From Schaedlerella glycyrrhizinilytica_A (GTDB taxonomy: Bacteria; Bacillota; Clostridia; Lachnospirales; Lachnospiraceae): a stretch of 64,000 nt of DNA. Positions 39,961 to 48,263 of this stretch are shown here, one piece after another (position 1 is the stretch's first letter; every line of letters begins with the position of its first letter). Under the pieces are notes generated by a model that saw only the letters and a list, made by a program, of their open reading frames with translations, was not told where the DNA came from and ran no database searches. The position numbers and the translations under genes are program-made. The stretch lies in NCBI RefSeq assembly GCF_042852765.1, contig NZ_AP031414.1; one strand, 5' to 3'.

Positions 39961-39981
39961 AGAAAGGTATGGATCGAGCTC

Positions 39982-40737
39982 ATGAGTATGGATATTTGTC
40001 CGATGTCTAAAGTGAATCTAAGCAGTTCCGTGAAAAACTACCTGTATCAATATATCCGCAGTCTTGAACAGACCGGTAATATGAAGCTTCCGCCGGAAAG
40101 TGAACTTTCGTTAAAACTGGGTGTGAGCAGAGTGACGGTACGCCGCGCATTGGATGAACTGGAAAACGAAGGCATCATATTGCGCATACAAGGCAGAGGA
40201 ACTTTCGTGAATCCGGAAGCGCTGACTATTCAGGTAAATTTAATGCCGGGTGAAGAATTTTCACGTTTGATCGAGAATTGCGGGTATCATGCATCGGTAG
40301 AGGTGAAAGCGGTTCGGCGTAAAGAAGCGGATTTGGAGACAGGAAAACTTTTGGGACTGGAACCAGGAGAAGAAATCTACGAAGTAGAAAAAGTATATTT
40401 TGCAGATGGACATCCTGCGATTATCAGTGTGGATTGTTTTGCGTGTGATCTGATAGGAATTGATCTGACATGTGAGTTTATGGCAGGTCGATCGATTTTT
40501 GAAGTGCTTCATCAATATGGCGGTTGTTTTATTGCGAGAGATAAGATAAGCATGGAGACGATGAACCGCGAGGAGATGGAAAAAAGCGTAGTTTCCGGAA
40601 AAGAGATGGAATGTGACAGTGTTCTGGTTTTTCGGGGAAAGAATTACAATCAGGAGAACAAACTGGTCATGCTGGATCGGGAGTTCTACGATACAAGATA
40701 TATTCAATTCAGTCTTTTACGTGTAAAGAATGTCTAG
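39982..40737 (+). CDS. GntR family regulator (HutC/UTRA type) of purine salvage
   Basis: A 251-residue regulator. The N-terminal winged helix (LPPESELSLKLGVSRVTVRRALDELENEGII, about residues 34-64, then RIQGRGTFV) is standard GntR, followed by a UTRA effector domain (about 95-245) of the HutC subfamily, which binds small metabolites. Its position in front of the purine permease and adenine deaminase genes, and a shared upstream site, suggest that it senses a purine or purine-derived ligand and controls these genes. That link is inferred. Confidence 0.88.
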   Translation: MSMDICPMSKVNLSSSVKNYLYQYIRSLEQTGNMKLPPESELSLKLGVSRVTVRRALDELENEGIILRIQGRGTFVNPEALTIQVNLMPGEEFSRLIENCGYHASVEVKAVRRKEADLETGKLLGLEPGEEIYEVEKVYFADGHPAIISVDCFACDLIGIDLTCEFMAGRSIFEVLHQYGGCFIARDKISMETMNREEMEKSVVSGKEMECDSVLVFRGKNYNQENKLVMLDREFYDTRYIQFSLLRVKNV

Positions 40738-40784
40738 CGTCAATGTACAAGGGTCGACCGTTTTCCCCCTTGTACACCGACGCT
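40736..40784. repeat. Hairpin with AGCGTC..TGTACAAGGG arms
   Basis: AGCGTC at 40736 and TGTACAAGGG at 40744 are matched by CCCTTGTACA at 40767 and GACGCT at 40779. The stem begins within the GntR stop codon region, has no U-run, and shares its arms with the hairpin at 54888. Confidence 0.7.
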
Positions 40785-40810
40785 AACCAGATTGAATAAA
40801 AAAGGGAGAT

Positions 40811-40867
40811 TGTGCAGAAAGCAGACCGGACCGGAAAGACAGACCGGATGGGAACGATGTTCTGCAT
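40811..40867 (+). other. Possible structured leader of the purine permease gene
   Basis: GTGCAGAA near 40811 can pair with TTCTGCAT near 40860, enclosing about 40 bases with repeated ACCGG units. It does not match the purine riboswitch consensus. Immediately after it, ATTACCTTTTT (40869) and AAAAAGGTAAT (40891) form a further 11-bp inverted repeat. Confidence 0.35.
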
Positions 40868-40891
40868 AATTACCTTTTTTTATAAAAAATA

Positions 40892-40911
40892 AAAAGGTAA
40901 TACCATATTAT
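40892..40911 (-). promoter_or_regulatory. Purine operon operator, copy 2
   Basis: Read on the minus strand this is ATAATATGGTATTACCTTTT, nearly identical to the site at 39942. It lies 25 bases before the permease start codon, with core palindrome GGTAATACC. Confidence 0.6.
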
Positions 40912-40936
40912 CATTAAAAGAAAGGAAGAGAATGAA

Positions 40937-42298
40937 ATGGGGAACAAATTAAATCAGTTTTTCCACATGAAAGAACGGGGCACGAATGTAAAAACAGAGA
41001 TTTTAGCGGGATTGACGACTTTTTTGACATGTGTTTATATCGTGGCCGTAAATCCGGGGATTTTAGCGGCAGCAGGAATGGACACAAAGGCGGTGTTTTG
41101 GGCAACTGCACTTTCCGCTGCGATTGCCTGTATCTGGATCGGCGTCTGGGCAAATCTTCCGTTTGCATTGGCACCGGCGATGGGACTAAACGCTTATTTT
41201 GCATTCTATGTCTGTAATACATTAGGACTTTCCTGGCAGAATGCATTGGCATGTGTTGCGATTTCGGGAATTTTGTTTATGTTTTTAAGTATTTTCAGAG
41301 TTCAGCAAAAGATCGTAGATGCTATGCCGGAATGTATTAAACATTCGGTCGGAGCGGGAATCGGATTTTTCATTGCATTTACCGGTTTTATGCAGGCCGG
41401 GATCATCCAGGAATCACCGGATACTCTTCTCACATTAGGGGATTTGTCAAATCCGGGAGCGTTGTTAGCGTTATTTGGTATCTTTTTTACAGCAGTTCTT
41501 GTGATAAAAAAAGTACGCGGAGCGTTGTTGATCGGAATACTTGTAGTAACGGCGCTCGGGATTGTGGTGAAAAATCCGGAGACAGGATTGGCATACACCG
41601 TGATACCGGAAACGATTTTTTCTTTTGAAAATCCGGTATCGGCTATGGCGCCGACTTTTGGTCAGCTGACTTTAGAGGGAATGTTTTCCGGAAGTCCGGA
41701 GATGGTATTGGGTGTTATATTTGCGATCATCAGTTTCTTATTTGTCGATCTGTTTGACAGTATCGGTGTTTTGTTAGGTGTGGCATCGAAAGCGGGATTG
41801 GTAGACGAAAAAGGAAATATTCCATGTGCAGGAAAAGCATTGTTTGTTTCAGCAGGAGGAGCTGCGGTTGGAGCGGTACTTGGAACAAATACCGTAACGA
41901 TCTATGGTGCGGAGAGCGCAACCGGAATCAATGAGGGCGGCAGAACAGGAATGACTGCCTGTGTAACCGGAATTTTATTTATCCTGACATTATTCTTCTC
42001 CCCGTTGTTCTTGATGATCCCATCGATCGCAACTGCGCCTGCATTGGTCATGGTGGGAATTTTTATGATCGAACCGCTTCGCAAAATGGAGCTGAACGAC
42101 ATCTCCATAGCGCTTCCGGTCTTTTTGACCGTAGCTTTGATGCCGTTTACATATAATATCGCTTACGGTATTTTATTTGGATTGATCGGATATACAGTCG
42201 GACAGATCGCGGCAGGAAAGACGAAGCAGATTACAAAGACTGTCTGGGTATTAACCGCGGTATTCTTACTTTATATGATTTTAGATATTGTGTTATAG
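40937..42298 (+). CDS. NCS2/AzgA family purine permease
   Basis: Imports adenine, hypoxanthine or guanine by proton symport. The 453-residue protein has about 12-14 membrane helices and starts with FFHMKERGTNVKTEILAGLTTF, typical of the AzgA (COG2252) branch. LFVDLFDSIGVLLGVA near residue 270 and GAESATGINEGGRTGMTA near 325 are the substrate-site signatures of that family. It is followed 13 bases later by adenine deaminase, which suggests adenine as the main substrate. Confidence 0.94.
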   Translation: MGNKLNQFFHMKERGTNVKTEILAGLTTFLTCVYIVAVNPGILAAAGMDTKAVFWATALSAAIACIWIGVWANLPFALAPAMGLNAYFAFYVCNTLGLSWQNALACVAISGILFMFLSIFRVQQKIVDAMPECIKHSVGAGIGFFIAFTGFMQAGIIQESPDTLLTLGDLSNPGALLALFGIFFTAVLVIKKVRGALLIGILVVTALGIVVKNPETGLAYTVIPETIFSFENPVSAMAPTFGQLTLEGMFSGSPEMVLGVIFAIISFLFVDLFDSIGVLLGVASKAGLVDEKGNIPCAGKALFVSAGGAAVGAVLGTNTVTIYGAESATGINEGGRTGMTACVTGILFILTLFFSPLFLMIPSIATAPALVMVGIFMIEPLRKMELNDISIALPVFLTVALMPFTYNIAYGILFGLIGYTVGQIAAGKTKQITKTVWVLTAVFLLYMILDIVL

Positions 42299-42311
42299 GA
42301 GCGTGTTGAAT

Positions 42312-44078
42312 ATGAGAACATTTGAAGAAATAAAAAATACGATTGAAACAGGTCTCGGGATGCATGTATGTGATTTGAAGATCGAAAATGTCAAACTTGT
42401 GAATGTATTTTCGGGAGAAGTATATCCAACGAACATTTACATCAAAAACAAGCGGATTGTTTCGATCGATCCGTCAGCAGATCTTGAGGCAAAAAAAGTG
42501 CTGGACGGAAACGGGCAATATGCCCTTCCGGGACTGATCGATGCGCACATGCATTTTGAGTCTACGATGCTTTCTCCGGAAGCGCTTGCATCGGTAGTTG
42601 TACCGCAGGGAACGACAACGATGTGCGCGGATCTGATGGAAATCGCAAATGTAGCAGGAGAAGAGGGATTGCGTGCAATGCTCCAATCTATGAACCGTCT
42701 TCCGTACCGTATGCTGATCGAAGTGTCTTCACGGGTGCCGACTGCTCCGGGACTGGAAACAACAGGAGCGGTTCTTGGCGCGGAAGAAGTGGCGAATATT
42801 ATGGAATGGGAAGAAAGCGTCAGTCTGGGTGAGCTGGATCCGTCGAAAATTCTTTTTGTGAAAGATGAATATATTAAAAAAGTTGCAGATACGCTTGCAA
42901 AGAGAAAACTGGTGAATGGGCATGCAATCGGCCGTCTTGGTCAGGAATTGAATGTGTATGCATCATCAGGAATTTCAGATGATCATGAGTGTGTAAATAC
43001 AAACGAGATGATCGAACGTTTGAAAGTTGGAATGAAAGTGTTTATTCGGGAGGGAAGCAGCGAGCGGAATGTAGACGAGCTGATCCAAGGTGTGATCGAA
43101 CATGAGTTAGATACGTCAAACCTGATGTTTTGTACAGATGATAAACATGCGAGAGAAATCCAGGTAGAAGGACATATCAACTATAATGTGTCAAGAGCGG
43201 TTGAACTGGGACTGGATCCGATGAAAGCGATACAGATCGCAACCGTGAACAGTGCAAAACATTTCCGGATGGAGGATGAGATCGGAAGTATCACACCGGG
43301 ACGTCTGGCAGATATCATTCTTGTAGAAGACTGGCGCGAGGTAAAACCTACCGTTGTCATTTTTGAAGGAAATGTGGTAGCTGAAAACGGAAATCTTTTA
43401 GAAGAATGTAAGGTGGAAGAATATCCGGACTGGCTGAAACATACCGTGACATTGAAAAATCCGATCACGGCAGAATCGTTTGCCGCTTTGTCCAAGAAGC
43501 AGGACGGCAGTACAAAAATCCATTTGATCGATATGATCCCGCGCCAGATCATCAATCATCATGTGCTGGAAGAAATGCAAGTGAAAAATGGAAAGATCCA
43601 GGTCAATATCGAGAAAGATATTTTGAAACTTGCAGTTGTGGAACGATACGGAAAGAATGGAAATGTAGGCGTAGGGTTTGTCCGAGGATTTGAGTTGAAA
43701 AAAGGCGCTCTTGCATATTCGATGTCTCACGATCATCACAATATTGTCGTTGTCGGAACAAATGATGAGGATATGGCATTGGCTGTAAATGAGGTGGCGC
43801 GCTTGAACGGCGGTCTTTCTGTCGCATGCGACGGAAAAATATTAAACAGCATGGAACTTCCGATCGGCGGTCTGATGAGTGAAAAGCCGGCAGAAGAAGT
43901 GATGGCACAGCTGGATATTTTGAATGCGGACGCAAAAGCATTAGGATGTGGAATGGATGCTCCTTTTATGTCCTTGAGCTTTATCTCTCTTCCGACAGTT
44001 CCCGATTTAGGGTTGACAGATCTTGGACTTGTAGATGTGTTGGAACATAAATTGATCCCGCTGGAAGCAGAGGAATAG
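42312..44078 (+). CDS. ade: Adenine deaminase
   Basis: Converts adenine to hypoxanthine and ammonia, allowing imported adenine to enter purine salvage or serve as nitrogen. The 588-residue amidohydrolase has the metal site PGLIDAHMHFEST near residue 66 and SDDHECVN near 218, with the long C-terminal domain typical of the ade family (Asp in SMSHDHHNIVVVG). The ATG at 42312, behind AGGAG, is used rather than a TTG further upstream. A terminator follows. Confidence 0.95.
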   Translation: MRTFEEIKNTIETGLGMHVCDLKIENVKLVNVFSGEVYPTNIYIKNKRIVSIDPSADLEAKKVLDGNGQYALPGLIDAHMHFESTMLSPEALASVVVPQGTTTMCADLMEIANVAGEEGLRAMLQSMNRLPYRMLIEVSSRVPTAPGLETTGAVLGAEEVANIMEWEESVSLGELDPSKILFVKDEYIKKVADTLAKRKLVNGHAIGRLGQELNVYASSGISDDHECVNTNEMIERLKVGMKVFIREGSSERNVDELIQGVIEHELDTSNLMFCTDDKHAREIQVEGHINYNVSRAVELGLDPMKAIQIATVNSAKHFRMEDEIGSITPGRLADIILVEDWREVKPTVVIFEGNVVAENGNLLEECKVEEYPDWLKHTVTLKNPITAESFAALSKKQDGSTKIHLIDMIPRQIINHHVLEEMQVKNGKIQVNIEKDILKLAVVERYGKNGNVGVGFVRGFELKKGALAYSMSHDHHNIVVVGTNDEDMALAVNEVARLNGGLSVACDGKILNSMELPIGGLMSEKPAEEVMAQLDILNADAKALGCGMDAPFMSLSFISLPTVPDLGLTDLGLVDVLEHKLIPLEAEE

Positions 44079-44100
44079 GAAAAAGGCAGAAAATCAGAAA

Positions 44101-44140
44101 AAAAGACGTTGGTTCTTCTTAAAGGATCGGCGTCTTTTCA
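44101..44140 (+). terminator. Terminator after ade
   Basis: AAAAGACG at 44101 pairs with CGTCTTTT at 44131, extended inward by several G-U-tolerant pairs. Confidence 0.8.
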
Positions 44141-44182
44141 TATTTTGAACATTTTAAACCAGTGTATTTTGCGTCAGAGAGA

Positions 44183-44211
44183 TTGACATTTTCTATAAAA
44201 GGCAGTATAGT
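44183..44211 (+). promoter_or_regulatory. Promoter of the TrmB-lysA operon
   Basis: TTGACA at 44183-44188 and TATAGT at 44206-44211, 17 bases apart. Confidence 0.75.
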
Positions 44212-44233
44212 AGTTCTGTAAAGGACTACTATA
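44206..44233 (+). promoter_or_regulatory. Operator over the -10 of the TrmB gene
   Basis: TATAGTAGTTC and GGACTACTATA form an 11-bp inverted repeat (one mismatch) with a 6-base spacer. The left arm includes the -10, so a bound protein would block initiation, probably TrmB autoregulation. Confidence 0.6.
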
Positions 44234-44239
44234 AAACAA

Positions 44240-45022
44240 ATGGAACCGCGGATGAAAGGCGCGAAAAGAATGGAGAATGGAGCGTTTGCGGCATATCTGC
44301 AGCACTTCGGATTGAGCAGACAGGAGGCGCTTGTATACCAGAATCTCTTACTATACGGAAAGCGGACAGGGTATGAGATCGCGAAAGAGACCGGGATTTC
44401 CCGTTCCAACGTATACGGTGCGTTGTCGGTTCTGGCGGAAAAAGGCGCGGCATATGTGCTGGAGGAGAGTGCGAAAAAATATATACCGGTGAAGCTGGAG
44501 GAGTTTTGCGGGAACTGGATCCGGAAACTCAAGGAAGAAGAACAGTGGATGCGGGAGAATCTTCCGGATATAAAAGAAGCGGAAGAGGGATATATCACAA
44601 TAGAGGGAGATGCGAATATCCGGGATAAACTGCACAATCTGATCCGGAATGCGGCGGAGCGTGTTTATATTTCCGGTACGGGGGCGCATATCCAAGAATT
44701 TGCAGAAGATTTGGAACTTCTTGTGGAAAAGAAGCGGAAAGTTGTGATCATCACAGATGAGGATGGGGCATTTCCGGGGACGAGCGTATATTTGACCGGG
44801 GATAAGGGGAATCAGATCGGTGTGATCGTGGATTCGAAATATGCATTATCCGGTGAGTACGGAGGCGGGAACACGAATACCTGCCTGTACTCCGGTCAGA
44901 AAAATTTTGTGGAATTATTTAAAAATGCGCTTGCAAATGAGATCCGGCTGATCCGGATCGGGCAGGAGAGTCTGGAAAGACAGAAGAGACAGAAAAGAGA
45001 AGGAGAACAGGGAGATGAATAA
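44240..45022 (+). CDS. TrmB family transcriptional regulator
   Basis: A 260-residue regulator. The N-terminal winged helix (about 18-75; LSRQEALVYQNLLLYGKRTGYEIAKETGISRSNVYGALS) is the TrmB type. A coiled helix follows, then a PLD-like effector domain (about 115-240; INEDKLH-type region to RVYISGTGAHIQEFA). Such proteins often bind sugars or other metabolites. The exact start is uncertain: ATGs at 44240, 44252 and 44270 are in frame, and only 44270 has a weak AAAGG upstream. It overlaps the start of lysA by eight bases, so it may control lysine or cell-wall precursor synthesis. Confidence 0.82.
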   Translation: MEPRMKGAKRMENGAFAAYLQHFGLSRQEALVYQNLLLYGKRTGYEIAKETGISRSNVYGALSVLAEKGAAYVLEESAKKYIPVKLEEFCGNWIRKLKEEEQWMRENLPDIKEAEEGYITIEGDANIRDKLHNLIRNAAERVYISGTGAHIQEFAEDLELLVEKKRKVVIITDEDGAFPGTSVYLTGDKGNQIGVIVDSKYALSGEYGGGNTNTCLYSGQKNFVELFKNALANEIRLIRIGQESLERQKRQKREGEQGDE

Positions 45023-46286
45023 AGTACCTTTTGTGACAAAAGAACAGGTTGAAGAGATGGTAAAGACATATCCGACCCCGTTTCATTTATATGATGAAAG
45101 AGGAATCCGGGAAAATGTAAAAGCGTTAAAAGAAGCTTTTTCATGGAATCCGGGATTCAAAGAATATTTTGCGGTGAAAGCGACGCCGAATCCGTTTTTG
45201 ATGCAGATTCTTCGGGAATATGGCTGCGGCTGCGACTGTTCGTCTTATACGGAACTGATGCTTTCCGAGGCGATCGGTGCAAAAGGCGCGGATATTATGT
45301 TTTCTTCCAATGATACGCCGGCAGAAGACTTTGCTTATGCCGATAAGCTGGGAGCGATCATCAATCTGGATGATATTACGCATATTGATTTTCTGGAGAA
45401 GACGATCGGACATATTCCGGAGACGATCAGCTGCCGCTATAATCCGGGCGGGTTATTTAAGATCAGTAATGACATTATGGATAATCCGGGAGATTCCAAA
45501 TATGGCATGACGACGGAACAGATCAAAGACGCATTTCAGATCCTGAAAGAAAAGGGAGCGAAAGAATTCGGGATCCATGCATTTCTGGCAAGCAATACGG
45601 TGACCAACGATTACTATCCGATGCTTGCGAAAGTGTTGTTTGAACAGGCGGTGAGACTGCAGAAAGAGACCGGAGTGCATATTAAATTTATCAATTTGTC
45701 CGGCGGGATCGGCATTCCGTATACACCGGATCAGGAACCGAATAACATCCGTGCGATCGGTGACGGTGTGCGCCGCGTGTATGAGGAAGTGCTCGTTCCG
45801 GCGGGAATGGGCGATGTGGCAATTTATACCGAGCTTGGGCGTTATATGATGGGGCCATACGGATGTCTTGTGACAAAGGCGATCCACGAAAAACATACGC
45901 ACAAAGAGTATATTGGTGTGGATGCCTGCGCAGTGAACCTGATGCGTCCGGCTATGTATGGCGCATATCACCATATTACCGTGCTTGGTAAAGAAGAAGC
46001 GTCATGTGATCACAAGTATGATGTGACCGGTTCTCTTTGCGAGAATAATGACAAATTTGCGATTGACCGGATGCTGCCGAAGATTGACAAAGGGGACTAT
46101 CTCGTGATCCATGATACCGGAGCGCACGGTTTTTCCATGGGATATAATTACAATGGAAAGTTAAAATCTGCGGAATTACTTCTGAAAGAGGACGGAAGTG
46201 TACAACTGATCCGCCGGGCGGAGACTCCGGCAGACTACTTTGCCACATTCGATTGTTTTGAGATCGGAAAAACATTAATTTCATAA
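45015..46286 (+). CDS. lysA: Diaminopimelate decarboxylase
   Basis: PLP enzyme that makes lysine from meso-diaminopimelate. The 423-residue alanine-racemase-fold protein has the PLP Lys in EYFAVKATPNP near residue 53, the glycine-rich loop NLSGGIGIPY near 228 and the dimer-site Cys region DVTGSLCENNDKFA near 338. It is more diverged than the Bacillus-type LysA and could also accept related substrates, but the overall motifs agree with diaminopimelate. It overlaps the regulator gene. Confidence 0.85.
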   Translation: MNKVPFVTKEQVEEMVKTYPTPFHLYDERGIRENVKALKEAFSWNPGFKEYFAVKATPNPFLMQILREYGCGCDCSSYTELMLSEAIGAKGADIMFSSNDTPAEDFAYADKLGAIINLDDITHIDFLEKTIGHIPETISCRYNPGGLFKISNDIMDNPGDSKYGMTTEQIKDAFQILKEKGAKEFGIHAFLASNTVTNDYYPMLAKVLFEQAVRLQKETGVHIKFINLSGGIGIPYTPDQEPNNIRAIGDGVRRVYEEVLVPAGMGDVAIYTELGRYMMGPYGCLVTKAIHEKHTHKEYIGVDACAVNLMRPAMYGAYHHITVLGKEEASCDHKYDVTGSLCENNDKFAIDRMLPKIDKGDYLVIHDTGAHGFSMGYNYNGKLKSAELLLKEDGSVQLIRRAETPADYFATFDCFEIGKTLIS

Positions 46287-46338
46287 ACAGTAATTAGAAA
46301 CAGTAATCAGAAAACTATAATTTGATGATAAAAAAAGC

Positions 46339-46367
46339 TTGCATTATCCAATGGACTATGCTATGAT
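46339..46367 (+). promoter_or_regulatory. Promoter of tRNA-Leu
   Basis: TTGCAT at 46339-46344 and TATGAT at 46362-46367, 17 bases apart. Confidence 0.65.
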
Positions 46368-46403
46368 ATAAAACGGTTTGAGGAGCAAGTGTTCAGACCG
46401 TGA

Positions 46404-46486
46404 GCGGATGTGGCGGAATGGCAGACGCACAAGACTCAAAATCTTGCGGGGGCAACCTCGTGTGGGTTCAAGTCCCACCATCCGCA
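46404..46486 (+). tRNA. tRNA-Leu (anticodon CAA)
   Basis: An 83-base tRNA with acceptor stem GCGGATG/CATCCGC, anticodon stem CAAGA/TCTTG around the loop CTCAAAA (anticodon CAA, reading UUG), the long variable arm of class II tRNAs (GGGGGCAACCTC), a T-loop GTTCAAG, and discriminator A. The 3' CCA is not encoded. It is the only tRNA in the window. Confidence 0.96.
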
Positions 46487-46496
46487 GTGAATGAAG

Positions 46497-46546
46497 AGCA
46501 TTGGATACCGTAGAAAAGCGGTTTCCGGTGCTTTTTTCTTTTTTGT
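46497..46546 (+). terminator. Terminator after tRNA-Leu
   Basis: AGCATTGGATACCG at 46497-46510 pairs with CGGTTTCCGGTGCT at 46519-46532 (one mismatch), followed by a long T-rich run. Confidence 0.88.
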
Positions 46547-46596
46547 TTTTGAAAGTAAACATCAGAAAAGCAGAAAAATAAACGGGGGATCGAGTT

Positions 46597-47463
46597 ATGA
46601 CAGAGCGGATTACAGGAAAAACAAGATTGACAGGGCTTCTCGGAAGTCCCGTGACACACAGTATTTCGCCGATGATGCACAATGAAGCGTTTAAAGAATT
46701 GGGGCTGGACTATGCGTATCTTGCATTTGATGTGGGGACGGACAAATTAGAAGCGGCGGTAGAAGGGCTGAAAGTGTTGAATGTGCGGGGATTTAATGTG
46801 ACGATGCCGGATAAGAACCTGATGTGCAGTCTCTGCGATCATTTATCTCCGGCTGCGGAAATCATTGGCGCGGTGAATACGGTTGTGAATGAGGATGGCG
46901 TTCTGACCGGATATACGACCGACGGAATCGGATATATGATGTCGGTAAAGGATGCAGGATATGATGTGATCGGAAAGAAAATGACGATTTTCGGGGCGGG
47001 CGGAGCCGGGACTTCGATCCTTGTACAGGCGGCGCTGGACGGTGTGGCGGAGATCACGGTATTCAATCGACGAACTCCGTTTTTTGAGCGTGCAGAGCAG
47101 ATCATTGGTAAGTTGAAAGAACAGACGAACTGCAGGATCCGTTTATATGATTATGAGGATGAGTCGGTGCTGCGCAGAGAGATCGGAGAGAGTACGCTCC
47201 TCACAAATGCAACGTCGCTTGGAATGGCGCCGAATGTGGAGAAATGTATTTTGAAAGATGCTTCGATGCTGCATCCCGGCATAGTTGTATCGGATATGAT
47301 CTATGATCCGAAAGAAACCCGGCTTCTCAGAATGGCCAGAGAAGCCGGATGCCGTACGTTTAACGGGATGTATATGTTGTTGTACCAAGGGGCGGAAGCG
47401 TTCCGGATCTGGACCGGACAGCAGATGCCGGTGGAACATATCAAAGAAAAATATTTTCAGTAG
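46597..47463 (+). CDS. aroE: Shikimate/quinate dehydrogenase (AroE/YdiB type)
   Basis: Reduces 3-dehydroshikimate to shikimate in the aromatic pathway. The 288-residue protein has the substrate site SPVTHSISPMMHN near 18-30, the catalytic Lys in VTMPDK near 69, the Asp in YTTDG, and the dinucleotide loop GAGGAGTS near 129. The VTMPDK motif and the C-terminal WTGQQMPVEHIK are closer to YdiB, which uses both shikimate/quinate and NAD or NADP, than to the classic AroE (VTIPHK). It converges with the HAD gene with three bases between. Confidence 0.88.
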   Translation: MTERITGKTRLTGLLGSPVTHSISPMMHNEAFKELGLDYAYLAFDVGTDKLEAAVEGLKVLNVRGFNVTMPDKNLMCSLCDHLSPAAEIIGAVNTVVNEDGVLTGYTTDGIGYMMSVKDAGYDVIGKKMTIFGAGGAGTSILVQAALDGVAEITVFNRRTPFFERAEQIIGKLKEQTNCRIRLYDYEDESVLRREIGESTLLTNATSLGMAPNVEKCILKDASMLHPGIVVSDMIYDPKETRLLRMAREAGCRTFNGMYMLLYQGAEAFRIWTGQQMPVEHIKEKYFQ

Positions 47464-47466
47464 GGT

Positions 47467-48090
47467 TCAGGTGAAATCAAAATCCAGCAGTTCCGGAAAG
47501 GAATTGATCGTCTGCAGGGCATCCGGTACGTCCCCGAAACCATAAGAGGCGAAGATGAACGGAATATCTGCTTCTTTGCAGGCATCGGCATCGCCTTTTG
47601 TATCTCCCACATAGACCGCAGTATCCATATGATTTCGTTCCATCAGTGTGCGGATCGTCTTTCCTTTGGAGGTCTGTGTCTGTCCATAGCACAGTGTGTC
47701 TTTGACGTATGGTTTCAGATGACATGTTTCCAGCAGGATCTCGATATATCTGCACTGACAGTTGCTGACAATATAGAGATCGTAGTTTTTAGAAAGCGCT
47801 TGGAGTGTTTCTGCGACGCCCGGATAGAGCGTGCCGGGTTTTTCAAGAAGCAGTTTGTTCTCATATTCAAAGCATAAGGTTCCGAGCCGGGTCCGTTCTT
47901 CGTCGGAAAGCTGTGGAAACAGTGCGCGGTAAAGATCTTCCATTGTCTTTCCGAACAGTCCGCTTAAAACCTGACGGTTCACGACAAGATCCAGAGAAGA
48001 ATGTTCACGGATCGCATTGTTCCATGATTCGGCGACCGTATCTGTGGAATCCCAGAGTGTGCCGTCCACATCAAAAATAATTCCATCCAT
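47467..48090 (-). CDS. HAD family phosphatase (phosphoglycolate-phosphatase-like)
   Basis: A 207-residue haloacid-dehalogenase phosphatase with a helical cap. Motif I is FDVDGTLWDST near residue 6, motif II VSNCQ near 108, motif III the Lys in GKTIRTL near 142, and motif IV VGDTKGDADAC near 160. The likely substrate is a small phosphomonoester such as phosphoglycolate. The start at 48090 is behind GGAGG eight bases away on the minus strand. It is transcribed away from polA. Confidence 0.88.
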   Translation of the reverse strand: MDGIIFDVDGTLWDSTDTVAESWNNAIREHSSLDLVVNRQVLSGLFGKTMEDLYRALFPQLSDEERTRLGTLCFEYENKLLLEKPGTLYPGVAETLQALSKNYDLYIVSNCQCRYIEILLETCHLKPYVKDTLCYGQTQTSKGKTIRTLMERNHMDTAVYVGDTKGDADACKEADIPFIFASYGFGDVPDALQTINSFPELLDFDFT

Positions 48091-48129
48091 ATAAATATCC
48101 TCCTTTATGTAAGTTCAGATAAAATGCAG

Positions 48130-48155
48130 GCAGCGTCAGAATCCCCCGACGCTGC
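48130..48155. repeat. Hairpin GCAGCGTC..GACGCTGC in the HAD-polA divergent region
   Basis: GCAGCGTC at 48130-48137 is the exact complement of GACGCTGC at 48148-48155. Its arms share AGCGTC/GACGCT with the hairpins at 40736 and 54888, but it lacks their TGTACAA part. Confidence 0.55.
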
Positions 48156-48263
48156 TATCACTATATCACAAAAATCTGCTTTTAAAAAGAATCTTTTTAG
48201 TGTATACTAAATTATTAGGATAAAAAGGAGTGTTGCTGTTTACAGCGGCAAAGGAGAAGCGGT

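Larger units (their letters stand above)
39618..39981. other. A+T-rich gene-free stretch before the GntR gene
   Basis: No convincing gene is visible in about 360 bases. It holds a 9-bp hairpin (AAAGACACC at 39819, GGTATCTTT at 39842; the T-run favours the minus strand), the GntR promoter at 39912 and operator at 39942. The short frames here lack ribosome sites. Confidence 0.6.

Noticed and set aside
36840..39980. An integrated prophage or transposon
   Set aside because: The A+T-rich segment has no integrase, transposase, direct repeats or att-like ends that can be seen, so only a small accessory cassette is claimed.
40801..40936. A purine or guanidine riboswitch before the permease gene
   Set aside because: The conserved core bases of these riboswitches are absent; kept only as an unknown structured leader.
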